DNA of 64,000 nt, from contig CM077653.1 in NCBI GenBank assembly GCA_039707465.1, positions 1,495,501 to 1,559,500 on the forward strand. Reading direction: 5' to 3'. A program made the position numbers and the translations under genes. The notes below the pieces were generated by a model. It worked only from the letters and a program-made list of their open reading frames with translations. It ran no database searches and was not told where the DNA came from. The stretch is from Rhabdophis nuchalis (taxonomy: Eukaryota > Chordata > Lepidosauria > Squamata > Natricidae). Shown here in pieces: positions 12,904 through 24,412 of this stretch (the stretch's first letter is position 1; every line of letters starts with the position of its first letter).

Positions 12904-13793
12904 GATGGATGTATAGAAAGATAAGAAGGTAGAAAGTTGACAGAAAGACAGAGCGATACAGAAAGATCGAAATAGAATATCTATTATATGACAGATGCTG
13001 GGAGTGAATTAGATGGTTTTATTCTCAGCAGATCTCAGCAGGAACAATGTTCTGGGGACCTTCTCCGAAAACATTTGGACAGATGCATGATGTCATTGCA
13101 TGACCCTTCCAAGGAGGGCTGGGGGAGCCACCTCCCTTGCATGGAACATCTGGAGAAGTTCTAGGATTATGTTCCCCAGTCGCCTCTTTTCTCCAGAACC
13201 TTTACTTGAAAAAATAAAACAAAACCAGAGCTTGTTGGTAGCCTGATTCGGGGGTTGCTTTGGTGATGGCCGTGTGGTGCTTGCTCTTATTACAGCCCCA
13301 ACCACCAAATCATTAAAAATGTGGTTTTAATACTGGGATAGCTTTAAAAAAAACACCACCCACACCAATCTTGCAAATCTCCATAACCCACGGAAATGAA
13401 AAAATACAAAAATAAGAACCTTCTCGGATATCAGGGAACCCTTCAGATCCCTTATCAGCTCTACGTACAATTTTCTCCAGGCTGTATATCTGATACTTGG
13501 GGTGTTTAGGTGAATAATGTCTCCAAATATTGATGGAATAAGAGCGTGATACGCCTGGAAAGAGGAAACGTGTATATTTGAGTGAAGATTGTGGAGTCAT
13601 TCCAGTGTTCAGTTAAAAACTAATATTTGCCCTGGATACGGTCAACTCTATTTGAGGATCTCTCAATTTGTGGTCGCTGTGCTGAGCACAATTCAGTGTC
13701 TCAGAATCAGTTTAGTGACGGCTGCAATGATTTGCCGGGGCTTCTTGATATTAATGTAATTGTTTTCTCTCCCTCCCTCCCTCTCTTTCCTTA

Positions 13794-13799
13794 CAGCAG
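13794..13799 (+). promoter_or_regulatory. ZBTB16: Tandem NAGNAG splice acceptor of the finger-3 exon
   Basis: The acceptor reads CAGCAG followed by GTGCC. Splicing at the first AG gives Ala-Gly-Ala before Lys-Ala-Phe; at the second it gives Gly-Ala, one residue fewer and still in frame. A strong polypyrimidine tract (13765-13792) precedes it. Confidence 0.7.
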
Positions 13800-13883
13800 G
13801 TGCCAAAGCTTTTCTCTGTGACCATTGTGGTGCACAATTCTCTAAGGAAGACGCCCTGGAGAGTCACAGGCAGACTCACACTG
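13797..13883 (+). CDS. ZBTB16: ZBTB16 (PLZF) internal exon, zinc finger 3
   Basis: This exon encodes one C2H2 zinc finger of the BTB/zinc-finger transcription factor PLZF, a nuclear sequence-specific DNA-binding repressor. The finger reads FLCDHCGAQFSKEDALESH followed by RQTH: Cys codons at 13817 and 13826, His codons at 13865 and 13877, giving C-x2-C-x12-H-x3-H. From memory human PLZF has CDQC and ETH here, so two substitutions are visible. The acceptor is TTCCTTACAG and the donor GTAAGT at 13884. The exon is phase 1 at both ends and 87 bp long. I place the start at 13797 because human PLZF, as I recall it, has Ala-Gly-Ala before Lys-Ala-Phe; a second acceptor three bases on would drop one residue. 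By the human scheme this should be exon 4 of 7. Upstream exons are outside the window. Confidence 0.95.
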
Positions 13884-15255
13884 GTAAGTCTCCTTTGAGT
13901 TGGGGTTGTCCAAAGTCCTCAGCATCTGCAGATAGTATCTCCTTCAAGGTGGTTTGGTGACACTTCTTCCTAATCTGGGCCTTTTTCTGGGACTGGCGGT
14001 GTTAGTAAAATGGACGGTTCGACCAACGTTTCACCAGTATGTTCTGTTGGGGTTGCTGATGTTGACTTTGAAGGAAATTAAAGATCTTAACGTTGAAGAG
14101 GAAGTCTCGTTCTATCCTGCCCAGTTTATGCTCAACATTTCACGGTCTGAGCTTGGCCAGGAAAGGAACTGGAAGATCACTATAGTCATGGGTGCTCCAG
14201 AGCCACTGGGAAGAAAGGTCCCAGATTGTCCATGTTGGACAACCATGTAGAAGACGCCAGTTGAGAAGGCTGATCTTGGTCAGTTATGCGGTCTATAAAC
14301 AGAAACAGGGAGGCCAAGTGAACGGAAAGCATCGACAAGCAGGGTGTAGAAACTCCTGTTGGAAAAGTTAACTTTCTGGACTGGTTCTACCACTAGCAAA
14401 AGGGGTGTGGGTGTTGTGTGAGATGTTGCAACTGTCAAGTAGATCATCAATACTTCTCCAATTGGGTGGGGCTGCTTGGCCCCACTTTGGAGAGGCAGGG
14501 CGAGGGGAGGAGGGCCGTGAAACCTGCCAGTCAGCACTTTTCTCAACAGCTGTTGCTCAACGCTGGTTGCCCCATTTCTGACTTGATCAATGCCTGGTTT
14601 AATTGGGTTCAGCCGAGCTGCGATGTGCCTGATCAGCAGGTGTTCCCACCAGAAGACGGGACGGTTGCTCCACAGCAGGGAGAAGGGATCAAGTTGTCCT
14701 TACATACAGTATGAAACAAGAGACGCTTTGAACCGGGTGTCCCAGGGAGCAGCTGAGGTGCTGGGCTGGTGCTCGCCATCCTGTAGGTCCCAGAGCCTGC
14801 GAGACTCTGACCCCTCCAGGAGAGACGTAGCAACTGAGATCCTTCTAGAGGTTTTCACTGACTCTAATCCCCAGTTGGTATGTCTGCATCCCGGGATGGG
14901 ACAGTTGTTTCCAAAACATGAGGAGAAGATCCAGTTACTCCATTGTGAAGGCATCTTGCAACTCAAGGGCCTGCAAGCTAAACAGAACCTGGAAGAGAAA
15001 ACATCCGTGGTGGATTTCTACTACTCTAAAGCAGAAAAGGAGGGGAGATACCCTCTCCAGGTTTTTGCGCGAGGCAGTAGGAGGAGGTTCTCAGGGAAAT
15101 GAAATTGGGCATCCTTTGTTAGGTTATCAACGGCCATTAGGGAACCAAGGGGAGGAGGAAAGGCAAATCCTGGCCTTAGAGCCACTGATTTCATCCAGAT
15201 GACCCATTTTAGTATCCAATAGTCTGTTCAAACATTTTATCAGCCCACTAGACTA

Positions 15256-15483
15256 GGGGTCGGCAATCTTAAACACTCAAAAAGCCATTTGGATCAGTTT
15301 CCCACAGAAAAGGAAAGATCGGGAGCCACAAAATCAACCAGGAGTCGAAAAGCTCAATAAATCGTGTGCTGGTGGGTGTCACACATTGGTGGCTGTGACT
15401 CCTGTTTTGAGCGACAGGGAGCCGCAGCAGAGGGATGGAAGAGCCCCATGCGGCTCCAGAGCCGCAGGTTGCTGCCCCCTGCA
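15256..15483. mobile_element. hAT-like non-autonomous element
   Basis: Left end CTAGGGGTCGGCAATCTT and right end GGTTGCTGCCCCCTG are inverted hAT-style termini. Possible degenerate duplication CACTAGAC/CACTGAAC. Confidence 0.5.
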
Positions 15484-16171
15484 CTGAACCTATGGGGAGC
15501 ATCCTTTGCTTTCACACACAAAGGACTTGGTTGATGTTGGCTTAAAGCATGGCTGTTTGCTGGCTCAGGAATTCTGGGAGTCCACACATCATAAAATCAC
15601 CCCTGGCTTAGAGGATCACGCAGCTCCATCCGCTGTGAGATGTAAACCTAAATATGTAGCTCGGTGCAGATAGGAACTGACCAGTGGTAGCTTTCGCAAT
15701 AAGCTGCGATTAAACAACCTGCAACTTTGCATGACGTATGAACCCGGCTTCTGAGAACCACGAGGGAATTCCCCAAGCTGTCTCCTGGACTGTATTAAGG
15801 CAAGCAAATCTGTTTAGTACTGATCAAGCCATGCAGGTCATTAAGGATGGGATGTTTACCTCTGCAGCAGAAGCGTTAAGACGCCGGGTGCTCCCCTGGG
15901 CCTGGCTTTCCCACACCAGGACCAGGGTGGTCAGCAGTGCTTAAGCACGGTGGGTGTTGGCTTTGTCATTTGATCTGGTCAACTTTGTGGGCAAAAGAGC
16001 CTGTTTATAGCTTTGGGAATAATAGCTTTGCTCCTTCAGGTGGTTGGTGGTCGCTGGCAACAAATAAACTGGCCTGTTACTCAGCCCCTAATCAGAGAAG
16101 GCAGCTTTGGAGCCTGGACTCCCACCAAGAGATCAGATGGTGGAAGTTGCCCATGTTCATGCAGAGGAGTT

Positions 16172-16690
16172 GAACAGATTCGTAGAGTTGGAAGGGACTT
16201 TGTAGGTCATCTAGTCCAACTCCCCACCCAAGCAGGGGACCCTACACCCTTTCTGACAGAGGGCAGTCCAGTCTCTTCTTGAAAGCCTCCAGGGATGAAG
16301 ATCCCACAACTTCTGAAGGCAACTTCTGTTCCATCAGTTGCTTGTTCTCCCTGTCAGAAAATTCCTCCTTATTTCCAGGTTGAATCTCTCCTTGGTCAGT
16401 TTCCATCCATTGTTCCTTGTCTGGTCTTCAGGGGCTTTGGAAAATAGCTTGACCCCCTTCTTCCTCCGTGACAGCCCCTCAAATATTGGAAGATGCTCTC
16501 CTGTCTCCCCTGGTTCTTCTCTTCACTAGATTAGCCATGCTCAGTTCCTGCAACCGTTCATCGTATGTTTTAGCCTCCAGTCCCCTCATCCTCTTGGTTG
16601 CTCTTCTCTGCCCTCTTTCTAGATTCTCAACCTCTTTTTTATTGTGTGGTAATCAAAACTGGATGCAGTACTCTAGGTGTGGCCTTACTA
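16172..16690 (-). mobile_element. CR1 LINE fragment
   Basis: It runs from the 3' end (AGAGTTGGAAGGGACTTTGT) through CACAACTTCTGAAGGCAACT and TCTCTTCACTAGATTAGCC to AACTGGATGCAGTACTC, the usual order for antisense CR1. It meets an oppositely oriented CR1 piece at about 16690. Confidence 0.85.
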
Positions 16691-16785
16691 AAATTCTGCA
16701 TCCAGTTTTGGTTACCACACTATAAAAAAGATGTTGAGACTCTGGAAAGAGCGCAGAGAAGAGCAACCAAGATGGTTTGTTGAGC
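16690..16785 (+). mobile_element. CR1 LINE fragment, inverted relative to its neighbour
   Basis: CTGCATCCAGTTTTGGTTAC through GCGCAGAGAAGAGCAACCAA is the same CR1 region as the end of 16172-16690 but on the opposite strand, so the two form an imperfect inverted repeat. Confidence 0.8.
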
Positions 16786-17871
16786 CAGACATCCCCACCC
16801 TTGAATGCATGCCACCATCTCAGGCACAGTGGCACCTGGAGAGGGGGTGTCCCTAGGGATTCATCCCCACCCATCTGCACCATCTTCCCAGCTTCTGCAA
16901 AGGAGCAGCCTCCTACATGTATCTCCTTTTGGCCAGAGAGGACATAAAATATGTCCACCAAGGTCCAAGGGAGTTAGGACCTCCATAGATGGAAGTGGTC
17001 CAGAACAGCACGTGGGGCAAAGTTCACAATTTCCTCTCAAAACTCACCGAATCAAGAATGTGTGTGTGTGAGAGTGTGTAAACAAGCCAAGATAGGAGCC
17101 AGAAGTGTGTGGTGAGGCTCTTTTGTTTCAACATGGACTTTTTTTGACACCCCACCAATGTCTCTGCACACCGATGTCTCCCAGCTAACACCACATACAT
17201 CATGGAGACGTCATTCATGAAATTATATAATTAATGCAATGATGTTGGTCACATGTGAAGTCCTTGCAGCTTGTCCCAGAGGGAAAGATCACCTGTGCTA
17301 GGTGCATTAAAGCTCCCAGGGCGAGGGGAAAGGGGGTGTTGTGCACCCCTCCTGTCCCGGGGCAGAAGAAGGCCCACCTGTTGGTCTCATGCTTCCTTCT
17401 AGGAAGCCTCTCTCCCAGGCACCCTCCTGGAACTCAAGGCAGCCGGAGAGAGCAGCCGACCGCCAACATCTCCAGTGACCTTGGGTGGGGAGGGACATGA
17501 AGTATGTTTTGATTGAAAAGTCTGAGGCAACATGTCAGGGGCTGCCAAGGAGATCGGCCTCCGTGCCAGGGCTGGGAGGGTGACATCGAAACGCAGAATG
17601 GAGAGGGACAAAAATAGGCAGCGTTGGGTCACTGTGACCCGATGGGCCGCGTTTATCATCGCCTCCTTGAGCTGTAAACAAGGCCTTCTCAGTTACATGC
17701 CAGAAAGAGGCTGTATTTCCAGAGCGGGATTCCTCCCTGCCAAGAAATTGATCGCTTCCTCTCCACGGGAAGCTGCACTATGGGAGGGAAGGGGAAGGAA
17801 GACGGCCCGCACTCCAAGCGAAGGAGCCTTCTCCAAAGCCTGCAAGGCTGTGGAGCTTCCTCAGCTTCCAT

Positions 17872-18079
17872 CATCTGGTTCTGACAGGTTCTGACAGGTT
17901 CTGGAGAACCGGTGGTGGAAATTTTGAGTAGTTCGGAGAACCGTCTCTGGCTGGCCCCGCCCCCATCTATTCTCTGCCTCCCGACTCCCAGCTGATTGGG
18001 AGGAAAGGGGGATTTTGCAGTATCCTTCCCCTGCCACGCCCACAGAACCAGTAGTAAAACTTTTTGGACTTCACCACTG
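17872..18079. mobile_element. hAT-type non-autonomous element (GGTTCTGACAGG family)
   Basis: It is flanked by exact 8-bp duplications GCTTCCAT (17864-17871 and 18080-18087) and ends ACTTCACCACTG. The interior shares GGTTCTGGAGAACCGGT, AAATTTTGAGTAGTTC and TGCCACGCCCACAGAACC with the copy at 48217-48464. Confidence 0.75.
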
Positions 18080-20339
18080 GCTTCCATGGGGGAGAGCAAG
18101 TACCATTTAGCTCTCCCCCCTTCAGGTGGAGGGCAGTGGGGGGTTCAAAGTGGTCGGCTGTCTTATGCTGCCATTTTCGTGGACCTCAAATGCTGGTTAT
18201 ATCTCAGGGAATATCGGGGGCCTTGGTGGATCAAAAAGAGATCCTTTTTTTCCTAGGAGATCCTTTGCAGAGCCAAGAGGGCTTCTGGTTGCGGAGTGGA
18301 ATGGATCCTCTGCGGAAAGGAAATTAGAGCAGTGGGCTGAAATTATCCAAAAAACCTGAGCCAAATGCGAAATTAAGACCTTGGAGAACAGCAATCGAAT
18401 GCAAGGGGCTGCGTGGCTTGCAAACCATCTTAATCTTAGGAATTAAACCGGGCGCTGAACCTTGAGCAGAGGAGACAGAAGGGGGGATATAAAAACCCTC
18501 TTTAATTACCCAAAGGGGTGCCCCCCTCAGAGGAAGCCCCCAACCCGTTCTCCATCCTTCCAGAGAGCAGGATGCGAAATCGCCTCTTTGAGATTCCATC
18601 GGCAGTGGAAGCAGTGAGGCAGACGGACGCCAGGCTCCCCCTCTGCCAGAGGTGTTGAAGCAGAGCCTGGAGGCTTCAATTTGGATGCCCATGCAGGATC
18701 CAAGTTGGATTTGAGGGGGCTCAGTGATGCCCCCCCTTTCTCTGGTTAGAACTGCTGGGTGTAGCAAGGAAGGCTGATTACTCCTCACCTTCTTTCTACG
18801 CTTCCCAGATGGGCAGCGAGGATTAGGCTGCCCTCTCCCACCTCCTCCTTCTACATATGTGGGCTCCCCAAAATTATAAGAATTGTGGTTACCGCTAGCA
18901 GATTTGGAAAAGCTGTCTTAGACAGAAAGAGGAGACTGTTCATCATGTTGCTGTAAGACAATTACGATCAGGACATGCATGAAGTGTCCCTCTAAGGGAA
19001 CTGATAGCGCATCTCCATCCTCTCAGCCACTGGTAGGCATCTGTCGCCATCCCTGGACTTGGCACATCCTATTTCAGAGCCAACTGTCCATTCTTACAAG
19101 AACAAATTCCACAAGTTAATGAGATGTCCCAGGGTCGTAGGCCCTTTCATACTTTAGCCAAGGAAGCAACATGGATACGTCTCTGCAGTTTCCAGGAATG
19201 GAGCTGAATGGAAAAAATGGAAAGGGTTGTTTTTAATGAAATGTCAAGTGAAGAAGCGTGCTGTGTTGTTACTAAAAAGAAGAATGACAATGGTTGAGTA
19301 GTGGTATACTCTTGGGTGTGCGTTGGGAATGTATTATTACATTTGGGCTCTGTGGTGATGAGGGACGTCAAGAACTTCTGATATGAACTGGAGGCTGGTG
19401 TCTTCTGCTTGATGAAGGACCGAGGCAGGACATTCAGGGAAATGGATACCTGGATTCTTGAAACTTCATGAGTCTGTGGAATGGCTGGACATTTCTAACA
19501 CATCTCGGTTGTGATGCCTCCTATTTTGGCCTTCTTCAGTCTCCAGGTATTTCAGAATTCCATCTTCCCAAATCTGGAGGGCAACCAATTGGTGTAGGCT
19601 GAGGATCAGTTGATAGTGACCCAACAATTTGGTCAAACTGGGCCACAGTAAAGCGTGTGTGTGGTCTTTCGGTTGTGAAAATAGTCTCCCTTCTTCTTCC
19701 CTCCTTCAATGCTTCTTCTTCTCAAGAACAAGTCTTCTAAATCTCCAGGGAATCAGATTTGGATCTCCTGGTTTCTGCCTTAGTTGGAAAAAGTGAGGGA
19801 AGTGAAACCCTGTTATTGTCAAATGAAAAAAAAAAGGAATACAAGGAATAAACTAAGCCCAGTTGCCTTAGCCAGATCACCCAGGGGTTTGTATACACAA
19901 GCCAGATTCTTTCTCTTCTTCTCTCCAAGCAGATGACTTTAAAATATCAGAGGTGATTGGTCTAAGGTTTCTCAAGGCCGGCCAAGATATTTCACATGGG
20001 CAAAGTTCTTGGAGCAGAACGCGGTCTGACGTCCCACTAGGGAAGTGTGCTTGTTATTCTACACCCATCCTCTGGAAAGGACGGACTCCTCGGCCCACTC
20101 TTTCCCACTACCCTGATACATGGGGTGATTCATGTCAAGGACAGTTTGTGAGCCCACCGTTCTCAGCCATGACGCAGTTTGAGTCCTGGTCTTCAGAGCT
20201 AGTGGGACCTCCTGAGGGATTCTTCTGTGCCTGTTGCCTACACCTGTCCTGCTTCGTGCAGCTCAACATCTGCACGTGTCCCCAGGTGTGCATGGGTGTT
20301 GATTTGTCATGACTGAGCAAAGGCAGAAGAGTTTGGCCA

Positions 20340-20530
20340 CCATATGGTACCATTTCAGACAAGTAGTCTCTTCTGAAAAACCTCCAATGTTGGAGCATTC
20401 ACAACTTCTGGAGGCAAGTCGTTCCACTGATTAATTGTTCTCATTGTCTGGAATTTTCTCCTTAGTTCTGGATTAGTTCTCTCTTGAATGATCTTCAACC
20501 AGTTAGTTCTTGTCCTGCCCTCAAGTGTTT
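20340..20530 (-). mobile_element. CR1 LINE fragment
   Basis: The + strand has ACCTCCAATGTTGGAGCATT, ACAACTTCTGGAGGCAAG and CTTGTCCTGCCCTCAAG, an internal part of the antisense CR1 pattern without its 3' end. Confidence 0.75.
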
Positions 20531-20536
20531 GGGAGA

Positions 20537-20770
20537 ATAGAATCCCAGGATCCTACAGCTGGGAGGGTCTTTAGAGGTCTTCTAATCTAGTCCAACCTCT
20601 GCTCAAGCAGGAGACCTTATGCCATTCTGGACAAAGACCCATCCAATCTCTTTTTGAAAGCCTCCATTGATGGAGCACCCACAACTTCTGGAGGCCCTCA
20701 TTAATTCTTCTCACTCTTAGGGAAATTTCTCCTTAGCTCTAGGTTGCTTCTCTCCGTGATTTGAGGAGTC
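20537..20770 (-). mobile_element. CR1 LINE 3' fragment
   Basis: A second CR1 copy starting GGGAGGGTCTTTAGAGGTCT and continuing through CACCCACAACTTCTGGAGG to TTGCTTCTCTCCGTGATTT. It sits directly after the fragment at 20340-20530, so two insertions are adjacent. Confidence 0.8.
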
Positions 20771-21417
20771 TTGTTTCCAAACGAGAAGGGACCTCTCCAT
20801 CCCGTTCCACAATTTTTTCTTGCTGATGCTTTAATGCACCCTAAAGCATTCCCATTTGGGGAGGGGGGAAAGACCCCCAGGCCCCTTCCCCTTCCCCAGC
20901 TCTTCTGACTGTGGCTTCCATGTCTTCCTTCTGGCCTTGGTCAGCCAGGCGCAACCTCGTCTCCTGCACACCTTCCGTCTTGTCTCCTGCGTGACGCCTT
21001 TTCTGATTTTGATTCGGGTTATTGGCAGCTTCTGCCACACCCCCTCCTCTCCCCCCCTGCCTCATTCCAGATCATTAGTAAACACGTTAGTACATCACTG
21101 CTGTTGCTGGCAAACCAGCAAGAGGAGGACGAGGGGGATTTCATTTCCCCTCCCTCTGTTCCTGGGGTGAAAGCTGTGGGATGTCCAGTTGTCCCCTTGC
21201 CCCCAGCGTCTCTGGAAAAGACCCCCAACAGCCCACCCCGAAGGAAGGGAGAAGACAATAAACCCCAACGTGTAACTGAAACGTGAAAAAACGTGAATTG
21301 CTTTGCTTCTTCTCCCCCCTCCCCCCCCCCGCCCGCCCCCTTTCCCGCGGATGTTGGTAGCATTTTGATTTAATATTGGACAAACACAAGGGTCCTTTTT
21401 ATTCAGCACTCCCAGGC

Positions 21418-21630
21418 CTTGGGGCTGTTATTCTTCCAAATTTAATAGCATTGAAATTGCAGGGTTTGTGATAATTTGCCCATCACTTTCGCTGCTTCCA
21501 CTGATGTTTATTGTCAGCGGGATGGAATCTCGATCCGATTCACTTAGATAACATGTCTGTTAAACATTTAGATAATTGTGCCATCATTAAGTTGTCACAT
21601 TATTTTAGAGATTCAAAACAGTATCGTGGT
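21418..21630. other. Possible conserved non-coding element
   Basis: Repeat-free, AT-rich, dense in ATTA and GATAA words (ATTTAGATAATTGTGCCATC, AAGTTGTCACATTATTTTAG), unlike the surrounding low-complexity intron. Confidence 0.35.
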
Positions 21631-21984
21631 AAGTGGAGGTATGGGGAGAGGGTGGGGTACGTCTCCCTCAAGGGTGGCGATGGCTGGGAAGGAGACGGAG
21701 GGGAGCGTGGAGCTCACCACTTGCCTTGTGTGTGTCTGTGTGTGTGTGTGTGTCTGTGTTTGTGAGTTTTGAAAAAAGAGCAAAAGTTGGCTGGCGGCAC
21801 CTTTGGAGGAAGCATTAAAACAAGCTTCGTTTCCTCCGATCAGAGCTGTCTGTCGGAAGGATTGCACGAGGGGCTGTCTTTACAAGCCACTTTCACACAT
21901 CTGGAGAAAACACAGGTCACCGCTGTGCCCGTCTTACCTGGAAAGATCAATCAGTGGCGGCCGAGGGGCCACGAGGGGATGCCA

Positions 21985-23782
21985 GTTTATTTATTTTATT
22001 TATTTTATTTTATTTTATTAAATTTATATCCCGCCCTTCTCCTTGTTAGGACCCAGGGCGGCGCACAGGGATGTTAAAATACATACAAAATATAAAATAT
22101 ATGAAATTTAAAATACTTATTTTAATAAATAAACCCTGCGCTAAAACCAAATTAAAATCCCAAGTTTAAAAACTATCTAATGGTCAGTGTGGAGGTTACG
22201 CTAGGCCGGCTAGGTGAAATAGGTGTGTCTTCAGACACTTGCGGAAGAGGCGGAGGTCGGAGATGGTGCGGAGTTCAGGGGGTAAGTCGTTCCAGAGGAC
22301 TGGGCCCGCCACAGAGAAGGCTCTCCCCCTGGGTGTCGCTAGTCGGCATTGTCCAGCCGACGGCACCCTGAGGAGGCCCTCTCTGTGGGAGCGTATCGGT
22401 CTAAGGGATGTATGGGGCAGGAGGCGGTCTCGCATATAACTAGGCCCCGAGCCATGGAGCGCTTTAAAGATGGTCGTTAAAACCTTGAAGCGCACCCGAA
22501 AGACCACAGGAAGCCAGTGCAGCTCGCGCAGGATAGGTGTTATGTGGGAGTGTCTAGGCGCTCCCGTAATCACCCGCGCGGCTGCGTTCTGGACTAGCTG
22601 CAGCTTTCGGGTGCACCTCAAGGGAAGCCCCATGTAGAGAGCATTACAGTAGTCGAGTCGAGAGGTGACGAGTGCTTGAGTGACTGTGCGTAAGGCCCCC
22701 CGGTCCAGTAAGGGGCGCAATTGGCGCATCAGGCGAACCTGATGAAACGCCCCCCTGGCCACGGCTGCCACATGATCTTCCATAGACAGCCGGGAATCCA
22801 GGAGGACACCCAAATTGCGCGCCCTCTCCACGGGGGCCGGTGTTTCGCCCCCAATGGCCAGAGTTGGAATAATCTGGCTGAACCGAGGCGCCGGAAGCCA
22901 CAGCCACTCAGTCTTGGACGGGTTGAGCCTGAGTTTGTTACCACCCATCCAGATCCGTACGGCTTCCAAGCACCGGGACATAACCTCGACGGCATCGTTG
23001 GGGTGGTCTGGGGTGGATAAGTACAACTGAGTATCATCAGCGTACAGATGATATCCCACCCCAAAACCACGGATGATCTCACCCAGCGGCTTCATATATG
23101 TGTTGAATAGGAGGGGCGAGAGGACCGACCCCTGAGGAACCCCACATATGAGGGGTCTCGAGGCCGACCTCTGCCCCCCTGTCAACACATATTGCGACCG
23201 ACCAGAGAGGTAGGATGAGAACCACCGCAGAACGGTGCCTCCCAACCCCAACCCCCCCAGTCGGCGCAATAAGATACCATGGTCGATGGTATCAAAAGCC
23301 GCTGAGAGGTCTAATAGGACTAGGATAGAGGAATATCCTCTATCCCGCGCCCTCCAGAGATCATCAACCAACGCGACCAATGCCGTCTCGGTGCTGTGCC
23401 CGGGTCGGAAGCCGGACTGGCGCGGGTCTAGATAATCAACTTCCTCCAAGTGTCGCGGAAACTGTTGAGCCACCACACTCTCAACAACCTTCACTAAAAA
23501 GTGGAGGTTGGAGACGGGACGATAGTTCTCTAATAATGCTGGATCCAGGGACGGCTTCTTGAGGAGGGGCCTTACTACCGCCTCTTTCAAGACGGCAGGC
23601 AAGGACCCCTCACTCAAAGATGCGTTGACAATGCCCTGGAGCCAGCCTCGTGTCGTCTCCCAGGATGCCAGTACAAGCCAGGAGGGACACGGGTCCAATA
23701 AACATGTGGTAGCCCTAAGTCTCTTTTCAGTTTTCTGTGAATTGCATGCACACAAAAGGGCACCCACAAACGACCAGCCAGA
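21985..23782 (-). mobile_element. L2/CR1-superfamily LINE, 5'-truncated, with largely intact reverse transcriptase
   Basis: A 542-codon open frame runs on the - strand from 23824 to 22196. It shows reverse-transcriptase landmarks in order: SNLHFLVKVVESVVAQQ, SGFRPGHSTETALVAL, LLDLSAAFDTIDHGIL (first catalytic Asp), GVPQGSVLSPLLF, YADDTQLYL (catalytic Asp pair), ARNLGVLLDSRLSM, TSRLDYCNALYMGLP and VAGPVLWNDLPPELR. This layout fits the L2 clade of the CR1 group. The apurinic endonuclease domain is absent, so the copy is 5'-truncated. Its 3' UTR contains GCCGCCCTGGGTCC and AGAAGGGCGGGATATAAATT and ends in a TAAAA/TAAAT tail (21985-22020 on the + strand). The first 14 or so codons of the open frame seem to come from an adjoining SINE. 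An open frame this long suggests a young insertion. It lies antisense in a ZBTB16 intron. Confidence 0.85.
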
Positions 23783-24000
23783 GGATAGCGTAGCATCTAT
23801 GCCACCCCATAAAACCTGGCACACTTTCTAGGCAGTTTACAATGTCAGCATTATTCGCATCTTGCCCCCAACAATCCAGGTCCTCATTTTACCAACCTTG
23901 AAAGGATGGAAGGCTGAGTCCACCTTGAGCCCCATCAGGATCAAACTCCAGCCTCTGGGCAGAGCTTGACTGGAAAACTGCATTCTAGCCATTGCCCCAC
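23783..24000 (-). mobile_element. tRNA-derived SINE, abutting the L2-like LINE
   Basis: Read on the - strand it begins GGTGGGGCAATGGCTAGAAT (A-box region), then GCTGGAGTTTGATCC (B-box-like), then a body with AAGGTGGACTCAGCCTTCCA and a 3' part resembling the tail of a common squamate tRNA SINE. The boundary with the LINE is inferred from where that remembered pattern stops. Confidence 0.55.
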
Positions 24001-24328
24001 CAGGATCCTATTGGTGTTCATGTTGCATTCCCATGGACAACCCCAAATCTTCAAGTAATTGGAGGGTAGGGGGGAGGAGCAGGTAATGACGCTGAGGAAA
24101 GAGCCCATGAGAAGAGTGGCTGTGGCCACATGTTTACTGCATGTATGGAAAAGATGCGATCCAACAAACTTCATTCTCTTGGACCAGTTGAAGATCTTAC
24201 TCCATTAGTGAGAGATTTCCACCTCCATTAAAGATGTTGGGGGGTGTGGACCCTTAGACCAAGTTCTTGACTTCCTATGAAGCAACATGCTAAGGTGGTA
24301 TCCAAAGACTGGCCTGCTGTTTCCCTCA

Positions 24329-24412
24329 GATGTCCCTCAGATAGTCTCCAGGACATCCAAAGGAATGGTTGATGTCCCTCAGATAGTCTCCAGGACATCC
24401 AAAGGATCAAGC
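24329..24412. repeat. 42-bp tandem duplication
   Basis: GATGTCCCTCAGATAGTCTC followed by CAGGACATCCAAAGGA occurs at 24329 and again at 24371. Confidence 0.85.

Noticed and set aside
13020..13060. Glucocorticoid response element (GGAACAATGTTCT near 13041)
   Set aside because: The half-sites are only one base apart in effect; the standard element needs a 3-bp spacer, so this is not a proper site.
14590..15102. 170-codon + strand frame
   Set aside because: No motif, no conserved splice context and ordinary composition; I could not support it as an exon.
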